This document shows positions 1 to 7,390 of a DNA stretch of 42,954 bases, piece by piece; position 1 is the stretch's first letter; every line of letters starts with the position of its first letter. Source of the stretch: Betaproteobacteria bacterium (lineage in GTDB: Bacteria; Pseudomonadota; Gammaproteobacteria; Burkholderiales; SG8-39); assembly GCA_947482825.1 (NCBI GenBank), contig CANKMT010000045.1:1-42954 (forward strand), given 5' to 3'. The position numbers were made by a program, and so were the translations under genes. The notes beneath the pieces were generated by a model, which was given only the letters and a program-made list of their open reading frames with translations, searched no databases and had not been told where the DNA came from.

Positions 1-260
1 CCGTGCTGTCCCAGGCACCGCTGTCAGTTAACACTTCCACAGAATTTCGCCGCACAACAATGCGCACTTGATGGGTCCGCTTCTATGAGCAGAAGTGGGT
101 CAGTTTCCGTGAGCGTCGAGGACCGCCTGCGGATGAACCCCAGCAGCCTCAGCAGCGTGTTTCTTTAGTCCACCCGATCCAAGTACGGTTAGCGCACTCA
201 CCTGCGGTCCGCTTAGGGAGGGCAGGATTAATTTTTCCGACTTCTTCCGGAAACTGATGG
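1..260. other. Non-coding or unassigned stretch downstream of the RT gene
   Basis: No convincing gene is seen. A short hairpin (CTTCT / AGAAG, 80-95) lies in a segment that resembles the non-coding end of some insertion sequences, but I cannot name one. A minus-strand open frame (100-348) overlaps the RT 3' end and has no recognisable domain. Because the RT reads into this region, it could hold a structured RNA linked to the RT, but no group II intron domain V-like motif was found in the correct orientation. Confidence 0.3.
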
Positions 261-1472
261 TCATGTCAGTCCGGCCCCAGACATGATTGCGAGGTGCTCT
301 TGCATGTGCTGCTTGGCTCCCGGCCATAACGCAAAACCGTGCGCCCACGATTTCACGTAGCTTTTGAGATCAACGACTCGGCTATTTAACACTTTTGACG
401 GGAGGCCATCCGCCTTGATGCGCTTTATCTTCCTTGAGAACTGGGACTGAAATTTCGAGAGATTACGCGGCGTCGGTACTATTTCGCATCCCGTATCGGT
501 GACGGTCATCCGATAGCCTAGAAACTCAACCGCCTTCCCCGGCTTGTACTGTTTCGGTGCATTCAGTATGAGAGGCCCAGCGGGGTGTTCAAGCAGCAAC
601 TCGCGCAAGGCTTTTTTCATCGCCACTACTCCCGCCGAGCTCTTTGCCATCAAAAGAAAATTGTCTGCGTATGCGACGACAACTCCCCTACTAGGCATTT
701 GCGCGACTACCGTTGCCAAAGCGATTTCCGCAACGACGTTGGAAGCAGCCGACCCCTGCGCAATTCCCTGCCGGGCCTCGGCGAGGTACTCCTCAACAAA
801 TGGGCCTTGAGGGACGCCGCCCGACTGAAAGTCAATTGGAAGCAAATTCAAGTGACGAGACAGAATTACCTGCTCCACCACTTCCTTCGGGACGGGAAGA
901 AGCCCAGCGAGCTTCTCCCCTATGAAGCTCATATAGCAGTCGCGGATATCCATCTCCGCAACGTGGCTGAAACCAGACGCTAGAGCATTCCGGACATGAA
1001 TCACGGCAGCGTCCCTGCCACCGTTGACTGCAAATTGCATTTTGTGAAGATCGGCTTGCGCTTTGAGACATTCCACTACGAGGTATTGAAGCGCCCGATT
1101 TTCTATGCCGAAGTTCATGATCGGGCGGAATTCGTTTTCGTTGCTGGCCTTCGGCTTCCACCGAACTTTGACGATTTCGCTGGTGCCGCACCACGCGTTT
1201 AGTTTGGACGCCTGCTCGGAGAGAGTGGAAATGGCGGGACGCCGCGATGGCCTAAGTGAGTCGAAGGCTTTACTGGTCGCAACCCGTCGCGAGTCGAAAG
1301 ATGACAAGAATTGGCGTTGTAGATATGCCGCTCTCTTCCGCTGTCCATGTGCATGAGCAACCTTGATGTCCCGGAGCATCCTGTACACATGCGCGTGAAC
1401 CTTGTCCCAGTCAGGCGTACTAGTGGTGGCGTGTACATCGTTAGTCATCTGTTGTAGCTCACTTTCTGACAA
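261..1472 (-). CDS. Reverse transcriptase (RNA-directed DNA polymerase) with a YADN active site
   Basis: A 403-residue protein built as an RT finger/palm. A basic helical N-terminus (about 30-65) resembles the N-terminal region of group II intron RTs. FRPIMNFGIENRALQ (115-129) matches the RT block with the conserved Arg and the DRxxQ-like helix. MDIRDCY (174-180) supplies the first catalytic Asp, and QGSAASN (239-245) is the conserved QGxxxSP-type turn. YADN (268-271) stands where YxDD is expected, and FLGYRM (317-322) is the primer-grip-type motif. The C-terminal about 80 residues are basic; no maturase-X/HNH endonuclease domain is obvious, so it is shorter than intron-encoded RTs. The start is TTG with AGGA upstream; ATG at 1448 (residue 9) is the alternative. 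Function is unknown: possibilities are a defence-type RT, a domesticated intron RT or a retroelement relic. The RT call is firm; activity is uncertain because the second Asp is Asn. Confidence 0.85.
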   Translation of the reverse strand: MSESELQQMTNDVHATTSTPDWDKVHAHVYRMLRDIKVAHAHGQRKRAAYLQRQFLSSFDSRRVATSKAFDSLRPSRRPAISTLSEQASKLNAWCGTSEIVKVRWKPKASNENEFRPIMNFGIENRALQYLVVECLKAQADLHKMQFAVNGGRDAAVIHVRNALASGFSHVAEMDIRDCYMSFIGEKLAGLLPVPKEVVEQVILSRHLNLLPIDFQSGGVPQGPFVEEYLAEARQGIAQGSAASNVVAEIALATVVAQMPSRGVVVAYADNFLLMAKSSAGVVAMKKALRELLLEHPAGPLILNAPKQYKPGKAVEFLGYRMTVTDTGCEIVPTPRNLSKFQSQFSRKIKRIKADGLPSKVLNSRVVDLKSYVKSWAHGFALWPGAKQHMQEHLAIMSGAGLT

Positions 1473-1723
1473 TCAGTGTTCCTGACGTCTGGAACTGGAG
1501 TCGGGCAAGGCCAATGGCCGACGATCTGCAACTAGCTGCACACCCCTCCCGGAATATCCCCCAAAGTCACTTTGCCTCAGCATTCGTTGAACCTCATTGG
1601 CATACGCGTTTGCCCAGCAAGGGAGATTCACCGTACTGCTCATTTGCGGAGCGTCGAGCCTTATTCAGGGAAGAGGAACCACAATGCAATTGGCAAAGTA
1701 GATCGCGAAACGTTCCTGAGCAT
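1473..1723. other. Intergenic stretch between RT and excisionase-like gene
   Basis: About 250 bases with no supportable gene. Small inverted repeats are present (GTTCC/GGAAC near 1477-1494, GGCC-AAT-GGCC near 1511-1524, and CCTGA-GCAT-TCAGG at 1715-1728, the last one overlapping the end of the neighbouring minus-strand gene). This is the 5' side of the RT, where a retron-type template RNA would sit, but I see no long msr/msd-like hairpin, so that reading is not supported. Confidence 0.3.
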
Positions 1724-1942
1724 TCAGGAGGTTTCAGTGACCCCCTTTTCAATTAATTTGTCGAGATCGGCCACGAAATACTGGATACGCCACCCCATGC
1801 GAATCCAGCGAGGACCCTTTCCCATGACCCGCCAGTTCGCGAGAGTCTTTGGGGATAGATCAAGGTATTTTGCGGCGTCATTGGATGAAACGCGCCCGTC
1901 TGGGAGTACACGGATGTTTGCGGAGATGAATTTAATAGGCAT
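1724..1942 (-). CDS. AlpA/excisionase-like helix-turn-helix regulator
   Basis: A 72-residue protein if started at ATG 1942; an upstream in-frame TTG at 1981 would add 13 residues. Neither start has a clear Shine-Dalgarno. The core, VSSNDAAKYLDLSPKTLANW, followed by a wing with KGPRWIRMGWRIQYFVADLDKLI, is the MerR-like winged HTH of AlpA/Xis-type proteins (HTH_17): the first helices choose the site and the wing contains the G-x-R-I-x-Y/F motif. In tRNA-integrated elements such proteins bias recombination towards excision or activate the integrase promoter. It is divergent from the RHH/integrase pair, with the shared regulatory region at about 1943-2062, so it probably binds there. The family assignment is good; excision activity is inferred. 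Confidence 0.75.
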   Translation of the reverse strand: MPIKFISANIRVLPDGRVSSNDAAKYLDLSPKTLANWRVMGKGPRWIRMGWRIQYFVADLDKLIEKGVTETS

Positions 1943-2062
1943 GTTGGCGTTTAGATGCAAATGGGTGCTTTTAATGTGCAATTGGTTTCAGTATAATTAA
2001 GGTAAGTGCCGGGGTCAAGTGGGTTCATTTGGGCACTGGCGGGAAAATATAAGGGAGTGAAG

Positions 2063-2479
2063 ATGGCCGTAACGATCAGACGTAAATCCGATACCTCAGT
2101 CTCTGTGACATTTCGCTTTGACCAGCGGCTGTACTTCGGTCTTGAGTTACTTGCACGTAAGCAGCATCGCAGCCTGAACTCCCAAGTAGAGGCGGCAATT
2201 GCTCACATTCTCAATGACCCTGTTAACGGACTGACCGTGCGTGGTCCCAATGACACGTCTCAGCCCAAGAATATTCTTGACGAGGTGTGGGACTTCGAAG
2301 AGGCGGATCGAATTGTCAACCTTGGGATGAAGTTTCCCGCGTTGCTCGGGCCTGATTGGGAGCGCGTCTGGAAGACTATTCGGGATGATTCCAAACTTTG
2401 GAAGAATGCCCAGACACCCGATATCAAAGAAATTCGCCGCCGTTGGGATTCAATTCGGTCTGAACAGTTTCAGCCGTAA
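2063..2479 (+). CDS. Ribbon-helix-helix (Arc-type) DNA-binding protein
   Basis: 138 residues, started at ATG 2063 because AAGGGAGTG precedes it at good distance; the open frame extends further up without support. Residues about 10-50 (SVSVTFRFDQRLYFGLELLA, then RSLNSQVEAAIAHIL) show the short beta strand, helix, turn, helix of MetJ/Arc repressors, including the conserved N/S-Q-V/E-A pattern of the second helix. The remaining 85 residues are acidic and tryptophan-rich with no recognised fold. It sits 23 bases upstream of the integrase on the same strand and probably shares its transcript, so a role as the element's own repressor or as a partner of the recombinase is plausible. Nothing shows a specific target. 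Confidence 0.7.
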   Translation: MAVTIRRKSDTSVSVTFRFDQRLYFGLELLARKQHRSLNSQVEAAIAHILNDPVNGLTVRGPNDTSQPKNILDEVWDFEEADRIVNLGMKFPALLGPDWERVWKTIRDDSKLWKNAQTPDIKEIRRRWDSIRSEQFQP

Positions 2480-2502
2480 CGTATTGTTAGGAAAGAAAAG
2501 TA

Positions 2503-3876
2503 ATGAGCAAGCGGTTCACCAAGCTGGCGCGGCTCAACATCCGCAAATTGGGGTCGGGGACTCTGCACGAGCATGGGCTTACGTTCACTCGCCTCCCAAA
2601 TGGTGATGGCCTTTACTCTGTCAACATAATGGTTGATGGCCAGAGAATCCATCGCGTGATTGGACGGGAGTCCGAGGGCGTTACCCGGACTCAGGCGGAA
2701 GATTTCATCGAGAAGGTTCGCCGCGAGGCTCGTGAGGGCAGGTTGTCCCTTACCAAGGGACGTAAGGTTTCGCTTCGCTTTCGGGAAGCTGCATCCCGGT
2801 ACCTTGAAAGGCTTTCTGAGGAAGGCGGAAACGATCTCCAGATGAAGCGTTCCCGGCTTACCCTACACTTAGTTCCTTTCTTTGGTTCTACGCCTCTCGC
2901 CAAAATCTGCACTTCTGACATCGAACGCTACAAGGTGCAGCGTAGCAGTGAGCGTTCATTGCGCGGTGGCGATAGGGTGAGCGCAAAATCACGACTTGAA
3001 GCGGCAATGCCGGGGGCATTGGCAAAGCCAGCCTCGCCCGGTTCAATAAACCGTGAACTGGCCGTGCTTTCACACCTACTCAACAAAACGATTGAGTGGG
3101 GTTGGATTGACCATCGTCCGGCCAAAATAAACCGACTTACTGAAGACAGTGGGCGGATTATCTACCTGACCGTAGACGAGAGCAGGCGGCTCCTAAACTG
3201 TGCGAAGTCTGACGAGAAGGCTCAGCTTTACCCCTTTGTGCTGATTGGCCTTAGAACTTCGATGCGCATGACCGAGATTCTCTCTATACGACGGGAGCAT
3301 GTGAATCTCGAACGCCTGATGATATATGTACCCAAAGCAAAGGCGGGGGCGCGAGAACAACCAATTACGGGGGACTTGGCCGAATTTCTAGCCGGATATA
3401 TGTCCACAGTGGACTCCCACACACCTTGGCTTTTCCCATCGGCTAGATCAAAAACTGGTCACACCGTAGACATCTGCAAACCCTATCGCAGGGCCGTTGC
3501 AGCGGCTGGCCTAGATTCCACGCTATTCGTTCGCCATACGCTTCGCCACACGGCGATCACGCACCTCGTACAGGCAGGCGTCGATCTGCCCACAGTGCAG
3601 CGGATTAGTGGTCATAAGACCATGGCGATGGTTGCGCGGTATGCCCACGCCAATGGAGCGCACATCCAGTTGGCTATGGACAGGCTTCAGAATCGCCTGA
3701 ACACCCCACAGGAGGTGGCGGAATCCGCCGAATTCCCCCCGCACGATTACACCAAAACTACACCAGATGATCCGGAGTTGCTCGATGAACCGCTGCAACC
3801 CCTTGAAATTTTGGTAGGCCGTGGCGGGTTCGAACCGCCGACCAACGGATTAAAAGTCCGCTGCTCTACCAGCTGA
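2503..3876 (+). CDS. Tyrosine-type site-specific integrase, C-terminus encoded in tRNA-Lys antisense
   Basis: 457 residues with AGGAAAG before the ATG. The N-terminal part (25-80) looks like an arm-binding region, 90-205 is the SAM-like core-binding domain, and 215-395 the catalytic domain. Catalytic residues visible are Arg255 (SMRMTEIL), a Lys near 278-280, His345 and Arg348 (HTLRH), His371 (GHKT) and Tyr380 (ARYAHA). It should integrate and excise the element at the tRNA-Lys 3' end. The coding sequence runs across the junction: residues 437-457, including RGGFEPPTNGLKV, are the reverse complement of the tRNA, and the stop codon lies in the tRNA D-arm region. Excision would therefore change the protein's tail. 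Whether the last 50 residues matter for activity is unknown. Confidence 0.92.
   Translation: MSKRFTKLARLNIRKLGSGTLHEHGLTFTRLPNGDGLYSVNIMVDGQRIHRVIGRESEGVTRTQAEDFIEKVRREAREGRLSLTKGRKVSLRFREAASRYLERLSEEGGNDLQMKRSRLTLHLVPFFGSTPLAKICTSDIERYKVQRSSERSLRGGDRVSAKSRLEAAMPGALAKPASPGSINRELAVLSHLLNKTIEWGWIDHRPAKINRLTEDSGRIIYLTVDESRRLLNCAKSDEKAQLYPFVLIGLRTSMRMTEILSIRREHVNLERLMIYVPKAKAGAREQPITGDLAEFLAGYMSTVDSHTPWLFPSARSKTGHTVDICKPYRRAVAAAGLDSTLFVRHTLRHTAITHLVQAGVDLPTVQRISGHKTMAMVARYAHANGAHIQLAMDRLQNRLNTPQEVAESAEFPPHDYTKTTPDDPELLDEPLQPLEILVGRGGFEPPTNGLKVRCSTS
3812..3876. other. Putative attachment site in the tRNA-Lys 3' half
   Basis: The integrase gene abuts and overlaps the 3' end of tRNA-Lys, the classical attachment target of tyrosine integrases (usually the T-arm/3' end, sometimes the anticodon arm). 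The matching direct repeat at the other end of the element is outside the window, and no second copy of the 3' part of this tRNA was found between 1 and 3800. The interval marks where the crossover must lie if the element ends here; the true core is expected to be shorter. Confidence 0.55.
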
Positions 3877-3887
3877 GCTAACGACCC
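3812..3887 (-). tRNA. tRNA-Lys (anticodon UUU), CCA encoded
   Basis: On the minus strand a complete cloverleaf is present. The acceptor stem is GGGTCGT with ACGGCCT, the D-arm is AGCTCAGCTGGTAGAGC, the anticodon arm GCGGA-CTTTTAA-TCCGT gives anticodon TTT, and the T-arm is CGGCGGTTCGAACCCGCCA-like with the invariant TTCGA. Discriminator A and a genomically encoded CCA complete 76 bases. The first acceptor pair is a G-U wobble. The gene remains intact beside the integrated element, as expected when an element restores the 3' end on integration. It has its own promoter and is transcribed towards the element, antisense to the integrase tail. Confidence 0.96.
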
Positions 3888-3902
3888 AAAACAGGACCGA
3901 AG

Positions 3903-3931
3903 ATTTTACTTGGTGGGCGATAGCCGGTCAA
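3903..3931 (-). promoter_or_regulatory. Sigma-70 promoter of tRNA-Lys
   Basis: Reading the minus strand, TTGACC (3931-3926) and TAAAAT (3908-3903) are separated by exactly 17 bases, a close match to the sigma-70 consensus. The -10 box ends 15 bases before the first base of the tRNA, leaving room for a short leader. This keeps the tRNA independent of the queC operon upstream. Confidence 0.75.
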
Positions 3932-3975
3932 TGAATCCGGCGTTTCCGCCTTGCAATCAGCGCGTCTATGTGCCT

Positions 3976-3992
3976 GCGCGAGCACTTCGCGC
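3976..3992 (-). terminator. Possible hairpin after queC
   Basis: GCGCGA and TCGCGC form a perfect six-pair stem with a five-base loop, just downstream of the queC stop on the minus strand. A smaller GGCG-GAAA-CGCC hairpin with a GNRA loop lies further down (3939-3950). Neither is followed by a U-run, so intrinsic termination is doubtful. They could be 3' end protectors or part of a Rho-dependent end. Confidence 0.3.
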
Positions 3993-4009
3993 GATCAAGC
4001 AAGATGCAT

Positions 4010-4705
4010 TCATGTCGCGTATCGGGTCGTGTCCGCAATCCCCGCGGCCGCAAACCCGTCCTTCCTGATCCGGCAAGCATCACACACGCCGCAAGCCTTG
4101 CCGCCCTCGTCCGGCTGGTAGCAGGTCACCGTCTGCGCGGGGTCCACGCCCAACTCGATTGCGAGACGGATGATCTCTGCCTTGGACATGTCCACCAGCG
4201 GCCCGCGCACCTCGATGGCCCGCCCTTCGACTGCGGCCTTGGTCGCCAGGTTGGCCATGGCTTCGAATGCGCGCAGGTACTCCGGCCGGCAGTCGGGATA
4301 GCCCGAATAGTCGATAGCGTTTGCACCGACGAAGATGTGCCGCGCGCCGAGCACTTCGGCCCAGCCCAGCGCGAGCGACAACATGATGGTGTTCCGGGCC
4401 GGCACGTAGGTGACCGGGATGCCGCCTTTTACGCCGCCCGTGGGAACTTTGATCGACGCATCGGTCAGCGCAGAGCCGCCGAATGCACCGAGGTCGAGCC
4501 TGATGGTCTTGTGTGCCACGGCGCCGTTTGCGCTCGCTATCCTGGTCGCGGCCTCCAGCTCTGCGCGGTGGCGCTGGCCGTAGTCGACCGACAAGCAGTG
4601 GCACTCGAAGCCCTCCCGCCGCGCCCAGGCCAGGGTTGTCGCCGAATCGAGTCCGCCCGAGAGCAGAACGACCGCCTTGCCCCGGGATGCCGGCGCTCCC
4701 GCCAC
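4010..4705 (-). CDS. queC: 7-cyano-7-deazaguanine synthase QueC
   Basis: 231 residues, the usual QueC length. It converts 7-carboxy-7-deazaguanine to preQ0 with ATP and ammonia in queuosine biosynthesis, in the cytoplasm. The PP-loop SGGLDSATT (about 16-24) binds [16 protein letters not shown] and the [17 protein letters not shown] block are QueC hallmarks. The zinc site is formed by Cys residues in [20 protein letters not shown] near 194-210. The gene starts 4 bases after cpoB stops and ends the tol operon, as in many betaproteobacteria. The usual companion queE is not between cpoB and queC here, so the 7-carboxy-7-deazaguanine synthase must be encoded elsewhere. Confidence 0.95.
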   Translation of the reverse strand: MAGAPASRGKAVVLLSGGLDSATTLAWARREGFECHCLSVDYGQRHRAELEAATRIASANGAVAHKTIRLDLGAFGGSALTDASIKVPTGGVKGGIPVTYVPARNTIMLSLALGWAEVLGARHIFVGANAIDYSGYPDCRPEYLRAFEAMANLATKAAVEGRAIEVRGPLVDMSKAEIIRLAIELGVDPAQTVTCYQPDEGGKACGVCDACRIRKDGFAAAGIADTTRYAT

Positions 4706-4709
4706 GGCC

Positions 4710-5471
4710 CTAGCGCTTTTGCAGCCGCTGCTTCGCGGACGCGGCCGCCTGGCTCGCGGGGTACCGCTCGATCAGCCCTTCAAGCGTCTTTTGCGCGGCG
4801 CGCCGATCGCCCAGCGCTTCCTGCGAATTGGCGATATTCGACATCGCGTCCGGCGCCTTGGGATCTTCCGGCCACAGGGTGAGAACTTTCTGCTGGGCCG
4901 TGATTGCATTGCGGTAGTCGCGCTGGGCGGCATAGGCCATGCCTATCCAGTACTGGGCATTCGGCGCGAGCTTGCTGTTGGGGTAGGTGACGAGCAGGCC
5001 CTGCAGCGCCCCAACCGCGAGCGGGTAGTTGCCGAGCTTGAACTGGTTGAGCGCGGCCTCGTACGCCTTGGTATCCTCGGGCGAGGCCGGCGCATCGGCC
5101 GCCTTCTCGGCTTCGCGCGGCTGCTCGAGCTTCCTCAGGCGCGTGTCAATGTCCAAGTAGAGGTCCTTCTGGCGCTTCTCGCCTGTTTCGACCTGGTTCA
5201 GCAGCACTTCGATCTGGCCGCGAATGCGCGCGATGTCGGCCTTGAGCGCGTCGATCTGTCCGGCAAGGTCGACCAGTGCGCGACGGTCGCGCACTTCGGT
5301 CTCTATCCGCCCGAGCCTTTCGTTAACCGCCTGCTGGCTTGCGGCAACCTGCCTGCGCAGCGCTTCGATCCGCGCCCGCGCTTCTTCGTCATCGAACAAC
5401 GCCGCATGCCCGACCGGGGCAAAGATCGACAACGCCAGTGCGACGAGCGCCGCACGGGGAGCGAGGCGCAT
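4710..5471 (-). CDS. cpoB: Cell division coordinator CpoB (YbgF), Tol-Pal associated
   Basis: 253 residues. The signal peptide is [20 protein letters not shown] with cleavage after GHA. A coiled-coil trimerisation segment (about 28-115, heptads rich in Leu/Ile/Arg/Asp) follows, then three TPR-like repeats (about 130-250, including [20 protein letters not shown] and [17 protein letters not shown]). CpoB is periplasmic, binds TolA and couples PBP1B activity to outer-membrane constriction. Its ATG overlaps the pal stop by one base (TGATG), so translation is probably coupled. Family, length and position all agree. Confidence 0.94.
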   Translation of the reverse strand: MRLAPRAALVALALSIFAPVGHAALFDDEEARARIEALRRQVAASQQAVNERLGRIETEVRDRRALVDLAGQIDALKADIARIRGQIEVLLNQVETGEKRQKDLYLDIDTRLRKLEQPREAEKAADAPASPEDTKAYEAALNQFKLGNYPLAVGALQGLLVTYPNSKLAPNAQYWIGMAYAAQRDYRNAITAQQKVLTLWPEDPKAPDAMSNIANSQEALGDRRAAQKTLEGLIERYPASQAAASAKQRLQKR

Positions 5472-6040
5472 CAGTACTCGCCGCCGTAGAGGATGTCGTC
5501 GCGGCGGTTCTCGGCGTAGGCCTCATCGGTGGAGCCCTGCGCCTTGGGCTTTTCCTCGCCGAGGCTGACCGCTTCGACCTGCTCTTCTTTCGCACCAAGC
5601 AGCAGGATCATGCGTTTCATGGCATCGGCACGTTTTTGGCCGAGGGCCAGGTTGTATTCCCGGCCGCCGCGCTCGTCGGTGTTGCCCTGGATCAGGACCT
5701 TGGCAGTGGGGTTTTCACGCAGGTACTTGGCATGCGCCTCGACCAGCGGGCGGTACTCATCCTTGATCGTGTAGCTGTCGAGGTCGAAGTAAACCGACCG
5801 CTTGGACAGGATGCTCTTTGGGTCCCTGAGGATGCTGTAGCCGGCCGGGGGCTTGGGCTGCGTCAGGTCGACGCGCGCCACGTTGCCGCCGGGAACCGGC
5901 TGGGTCTGGCCCGCGGCGGGCGGCTTCACTGCGCCGGGCTTGCGGTCCTCGACCGAGGCGCCCGCCTGTTCGTCGGGCGGCGAGCCTGCGCACGCTGCCA
6001 GCAAAGTGGCTGCGAGAAGACTGATCCATAGTGCACGCAT
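5471..6040 (-). CDS. pal: Peptidoglycan-associated lipoprotein Pal
   Basis: 189 residues from ATG 6040, chosen because GGAGG lies just upstream; the frame continues up without a ribosome site. The lipobox LLAAC places the acylated Cys at residue 17. After a Pro-rich linker comes the OmpA-like peptidoglycan-binding domain (about 75-185): SVYFDLDSYTIKDEY, then QGNTDERGGREYNLALGQ with the Asp and Arg that grip diaminopimelate. It anchors the outer membrane to murein and is the terminal partner of TolB and the TolQRA motor. It lies 20 bases after tolB. Confidence 0.96.
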   Translation of the reverse strand: MRALWISLLAATLLAACAGSPPDEQAGASVEDRKPGAVKPPAAGQTQPVPGGNVARVDLTQPKPPAGYSILRDPKSILSKRSVYFDLDSYTIKDEYRPLVEAHAKYLRENPTAKVLIQGNTDERGGREYNLALGQKRADAMKRMILLLGAKEEQVEAVSLGEEKPKAQGSTDEAYAENRRDDILYGGEY

Positions 6041-6060
6041 AAATACCTCCAAAGATCCGT

Positions 6061-7350
6061 TTATTCTTTGATGTACGGGCCCCACGCGGGTTCGCGCACG
6101 TCCCCGCCGGTGACCGTCAATCGTTGCTTCACCCGCCCGTCGGAAGACACCGCCGAAAGGATTCCGCGCCCGCCAATGACGGTCGCGAGGAGAATCATGC
6201 GCCCGTTCGGCGAAAAACTCGGCGACTCGTCCTTGTCGCTGTCGGTCAGGACCTGCACCTGGCGCGCGCCGAGGTCGAGCATCGCAACCTGGAACCGGCC
6301 GCTGTTGCGCGCGATATAGGCAAGGTTCTTGCCGTCGGGCGAGATGCGCGCAGACACGTTGTACGTCCCGTCGAACGTGACGCGCTGCGCGTCGCCGCCG
6401 TTGGCCGGCATGCGGTAGATCTGCGGGCTGCCGCCGCGGTCCGACGTGAAGTAGATGAACTGGCCGTCGGGCGAGAAGACCGGCTCGGTGTCGATGCTGG
6501 TCGAACTCATGAGCCGGCGCGGGCTGCTGCCGTCGGGGTTGACGATGAAGATCTGCGAGCCGCCTTCGCGGGACAGGGCCACCGCGAGCTTGGCGCCATC
6601 AGGCGACCAGGCCGGCGCGCTGTTCGAGCCCTTGAAATTCGCCGCCACCTGGCGCTGACCGCTTTGCAGCGAATGCACATAAACGACCGGCTTCTTTTGT
6701 TCGAACGACACGTACGCAAGGCGCCGCCCGTCCGGCGACCAGGCCGGTGAAATGATCGGCTCGAGCGAGGCCAGCGCCGTCTCGGCGCCCGCCCCATCCG
6801 CGTCCGCGATCTGCAGTTCGTAGCGCGGCCCGCGCTTGAGCACGTAGGCAATGCGGGTGCTGAACACGCCTTTTTCGCCGGTGAGCTTTTCGTAGATGTA
6901 GTCCGAGATGCGGTGTGCCGTCGCGCGCACCTGGTTCTTGTTGAGCGTGTAGGCCACCCCGCCCAGAGTCGCTTGCTTGACCACGTCGAATACGCGGAAA
7001 CGCACTTCGAATCGGCCATCGGGCAAAACCGCTACGCTGCCGAGCACAAGCGCATCGGCCAGGCGGGATCGCCATTCTGGAAAATTGACCGGGCTCGCTT
7101 CGGTGAGTGCGGGCACCAGAGGCGGCGTTTCGAGCGCGCGAAAAAGTCCGCTGCGCTCGAGATCGGCGCGCACGATGGACGCGATGCCCGGCGGGATCGC
7201 GCCTTCGCCGGCGAACGGGACGATTGCGATCGGGAGGCGGTTGGCGCCGCCCCCGGTAATTTCTATGGACAGCTGAGCCCACGCGACCGGTGAGAAGGCC
7301 GCAACGGCGACAGCCACCAAAAAGAACAACCGCTTCAGCAAGCTGCGCAC
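6061..7350 (-). CDS. tolB: Tol-Pal system protein TolB
   Basis: 429 residues. The signal peptide (about 1-25, FFLVAVAVAAFSPVAWAQ) is followed by the N-terminal D1/D2 domain and then a six-bladed beta-propeller. The blades show as repeats such as SPAWSPDGRRLAYVSFE, APAWSPDGAKLAVALSR, EPVFSPDGQFIYFTSDR and SPSFSPNGRMILLATVI. Periplasmic TolB shuttles between Pal and TolA. The start is GTG at 7350: an in-frame stop lies two codons upstream, so nothing longer is possible, and AAGG abuts the GTG unusually closely. A start overlapping its own ribosome site may keep expression low. Confidence 0.95.
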   Translation of the reverse strand: MRSLLKRLFFLVAVAVAAFSPVAWAQLSIEITGGGANRLPIAIVPFAGEGAIPPGIASIVRADLERSGLFRALETPPLVPALTEASPVNFPEWRSRLADALVLGSVAVLPDGRFEVRFRVFDVVKQATLGGVAYTLNKNQVRATAHRISDYIYEKLTGEKGVFSTRIAYVLKRGPRYELQIADADGAGAETALASLEPIISPAWSPDGRRLAYVSFEQKKPVVYVHSLQSGQRQVAANFKGSNSAPAWSPDGAKLAVALSREGGSQIFIVNPDGSSPRRLMSSTSIDTEPVFSPDGQFIYFTSDRGGSPQIYRMPANGGDAQRVTFDGTYNVSARISPDGKNLAYIARNSGRFQVAMLDLGARQVQVLTDSDKDESPSFSPNGRMILLATVIGGRGILSAVSSDGRVKQRLTVTGGDVREPAWGPYIKE

Positions 7351-7390
7351 CCTTCACTCATGACCCCGATTATAGCGGAGCGCTTCCCGC

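Larger units (their letters stand above)
1..3876. mobile_element. Right-hand part of a tRNA-Lys-integrated element (RT, regulator, RHH, integrase)
   Basis: The region left of the tRNA-Lys gene carries a tyrosine integrase pointing into the 3' end of the tRNA, an AlpA/excisionase-like HTH protein, a ribbon-helix-helix protein and a reverse transcriptase. None of these is housekeeping, and base composition is lower in GC than in the tol/ruv block that follows. The layout (integrase next to the attachment tRNA, excisionase divergent, cargo further in) is that of a small integrative element or satellite. The left end, with its copy of the tRNA 3' end, must lie before base 1, so size and full cargo are unknown. 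The right boundary is placed inside the tRNA; the exact crossover is not determinable here. Confidence 0.75.

Noticed and set aside
100..348. 82-residue minus-strand frame at the left end
   Set aside because: It overlaps the 3' end of the RT gene in another frame, has no recognisable domain and no ribosome site.
261..1472. Group II intron-encoded protein
   Set aside because: No domain V/VI-like RNA sequence was seen in the correct orientation, and no maturase or endonuclease C-terminus is evident.
1473..1723. Retron-type template RNA upstream of the RT
   Set aside because: Only 4-5 base-pair stems were found; there is no long hairpin with the conserved branching G context.
3968..4882. Long plus-strand frame opposite queC and cpoB
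   Set aside because: It is the antisense shadow of two well-supported genes in GC-rich DNA.
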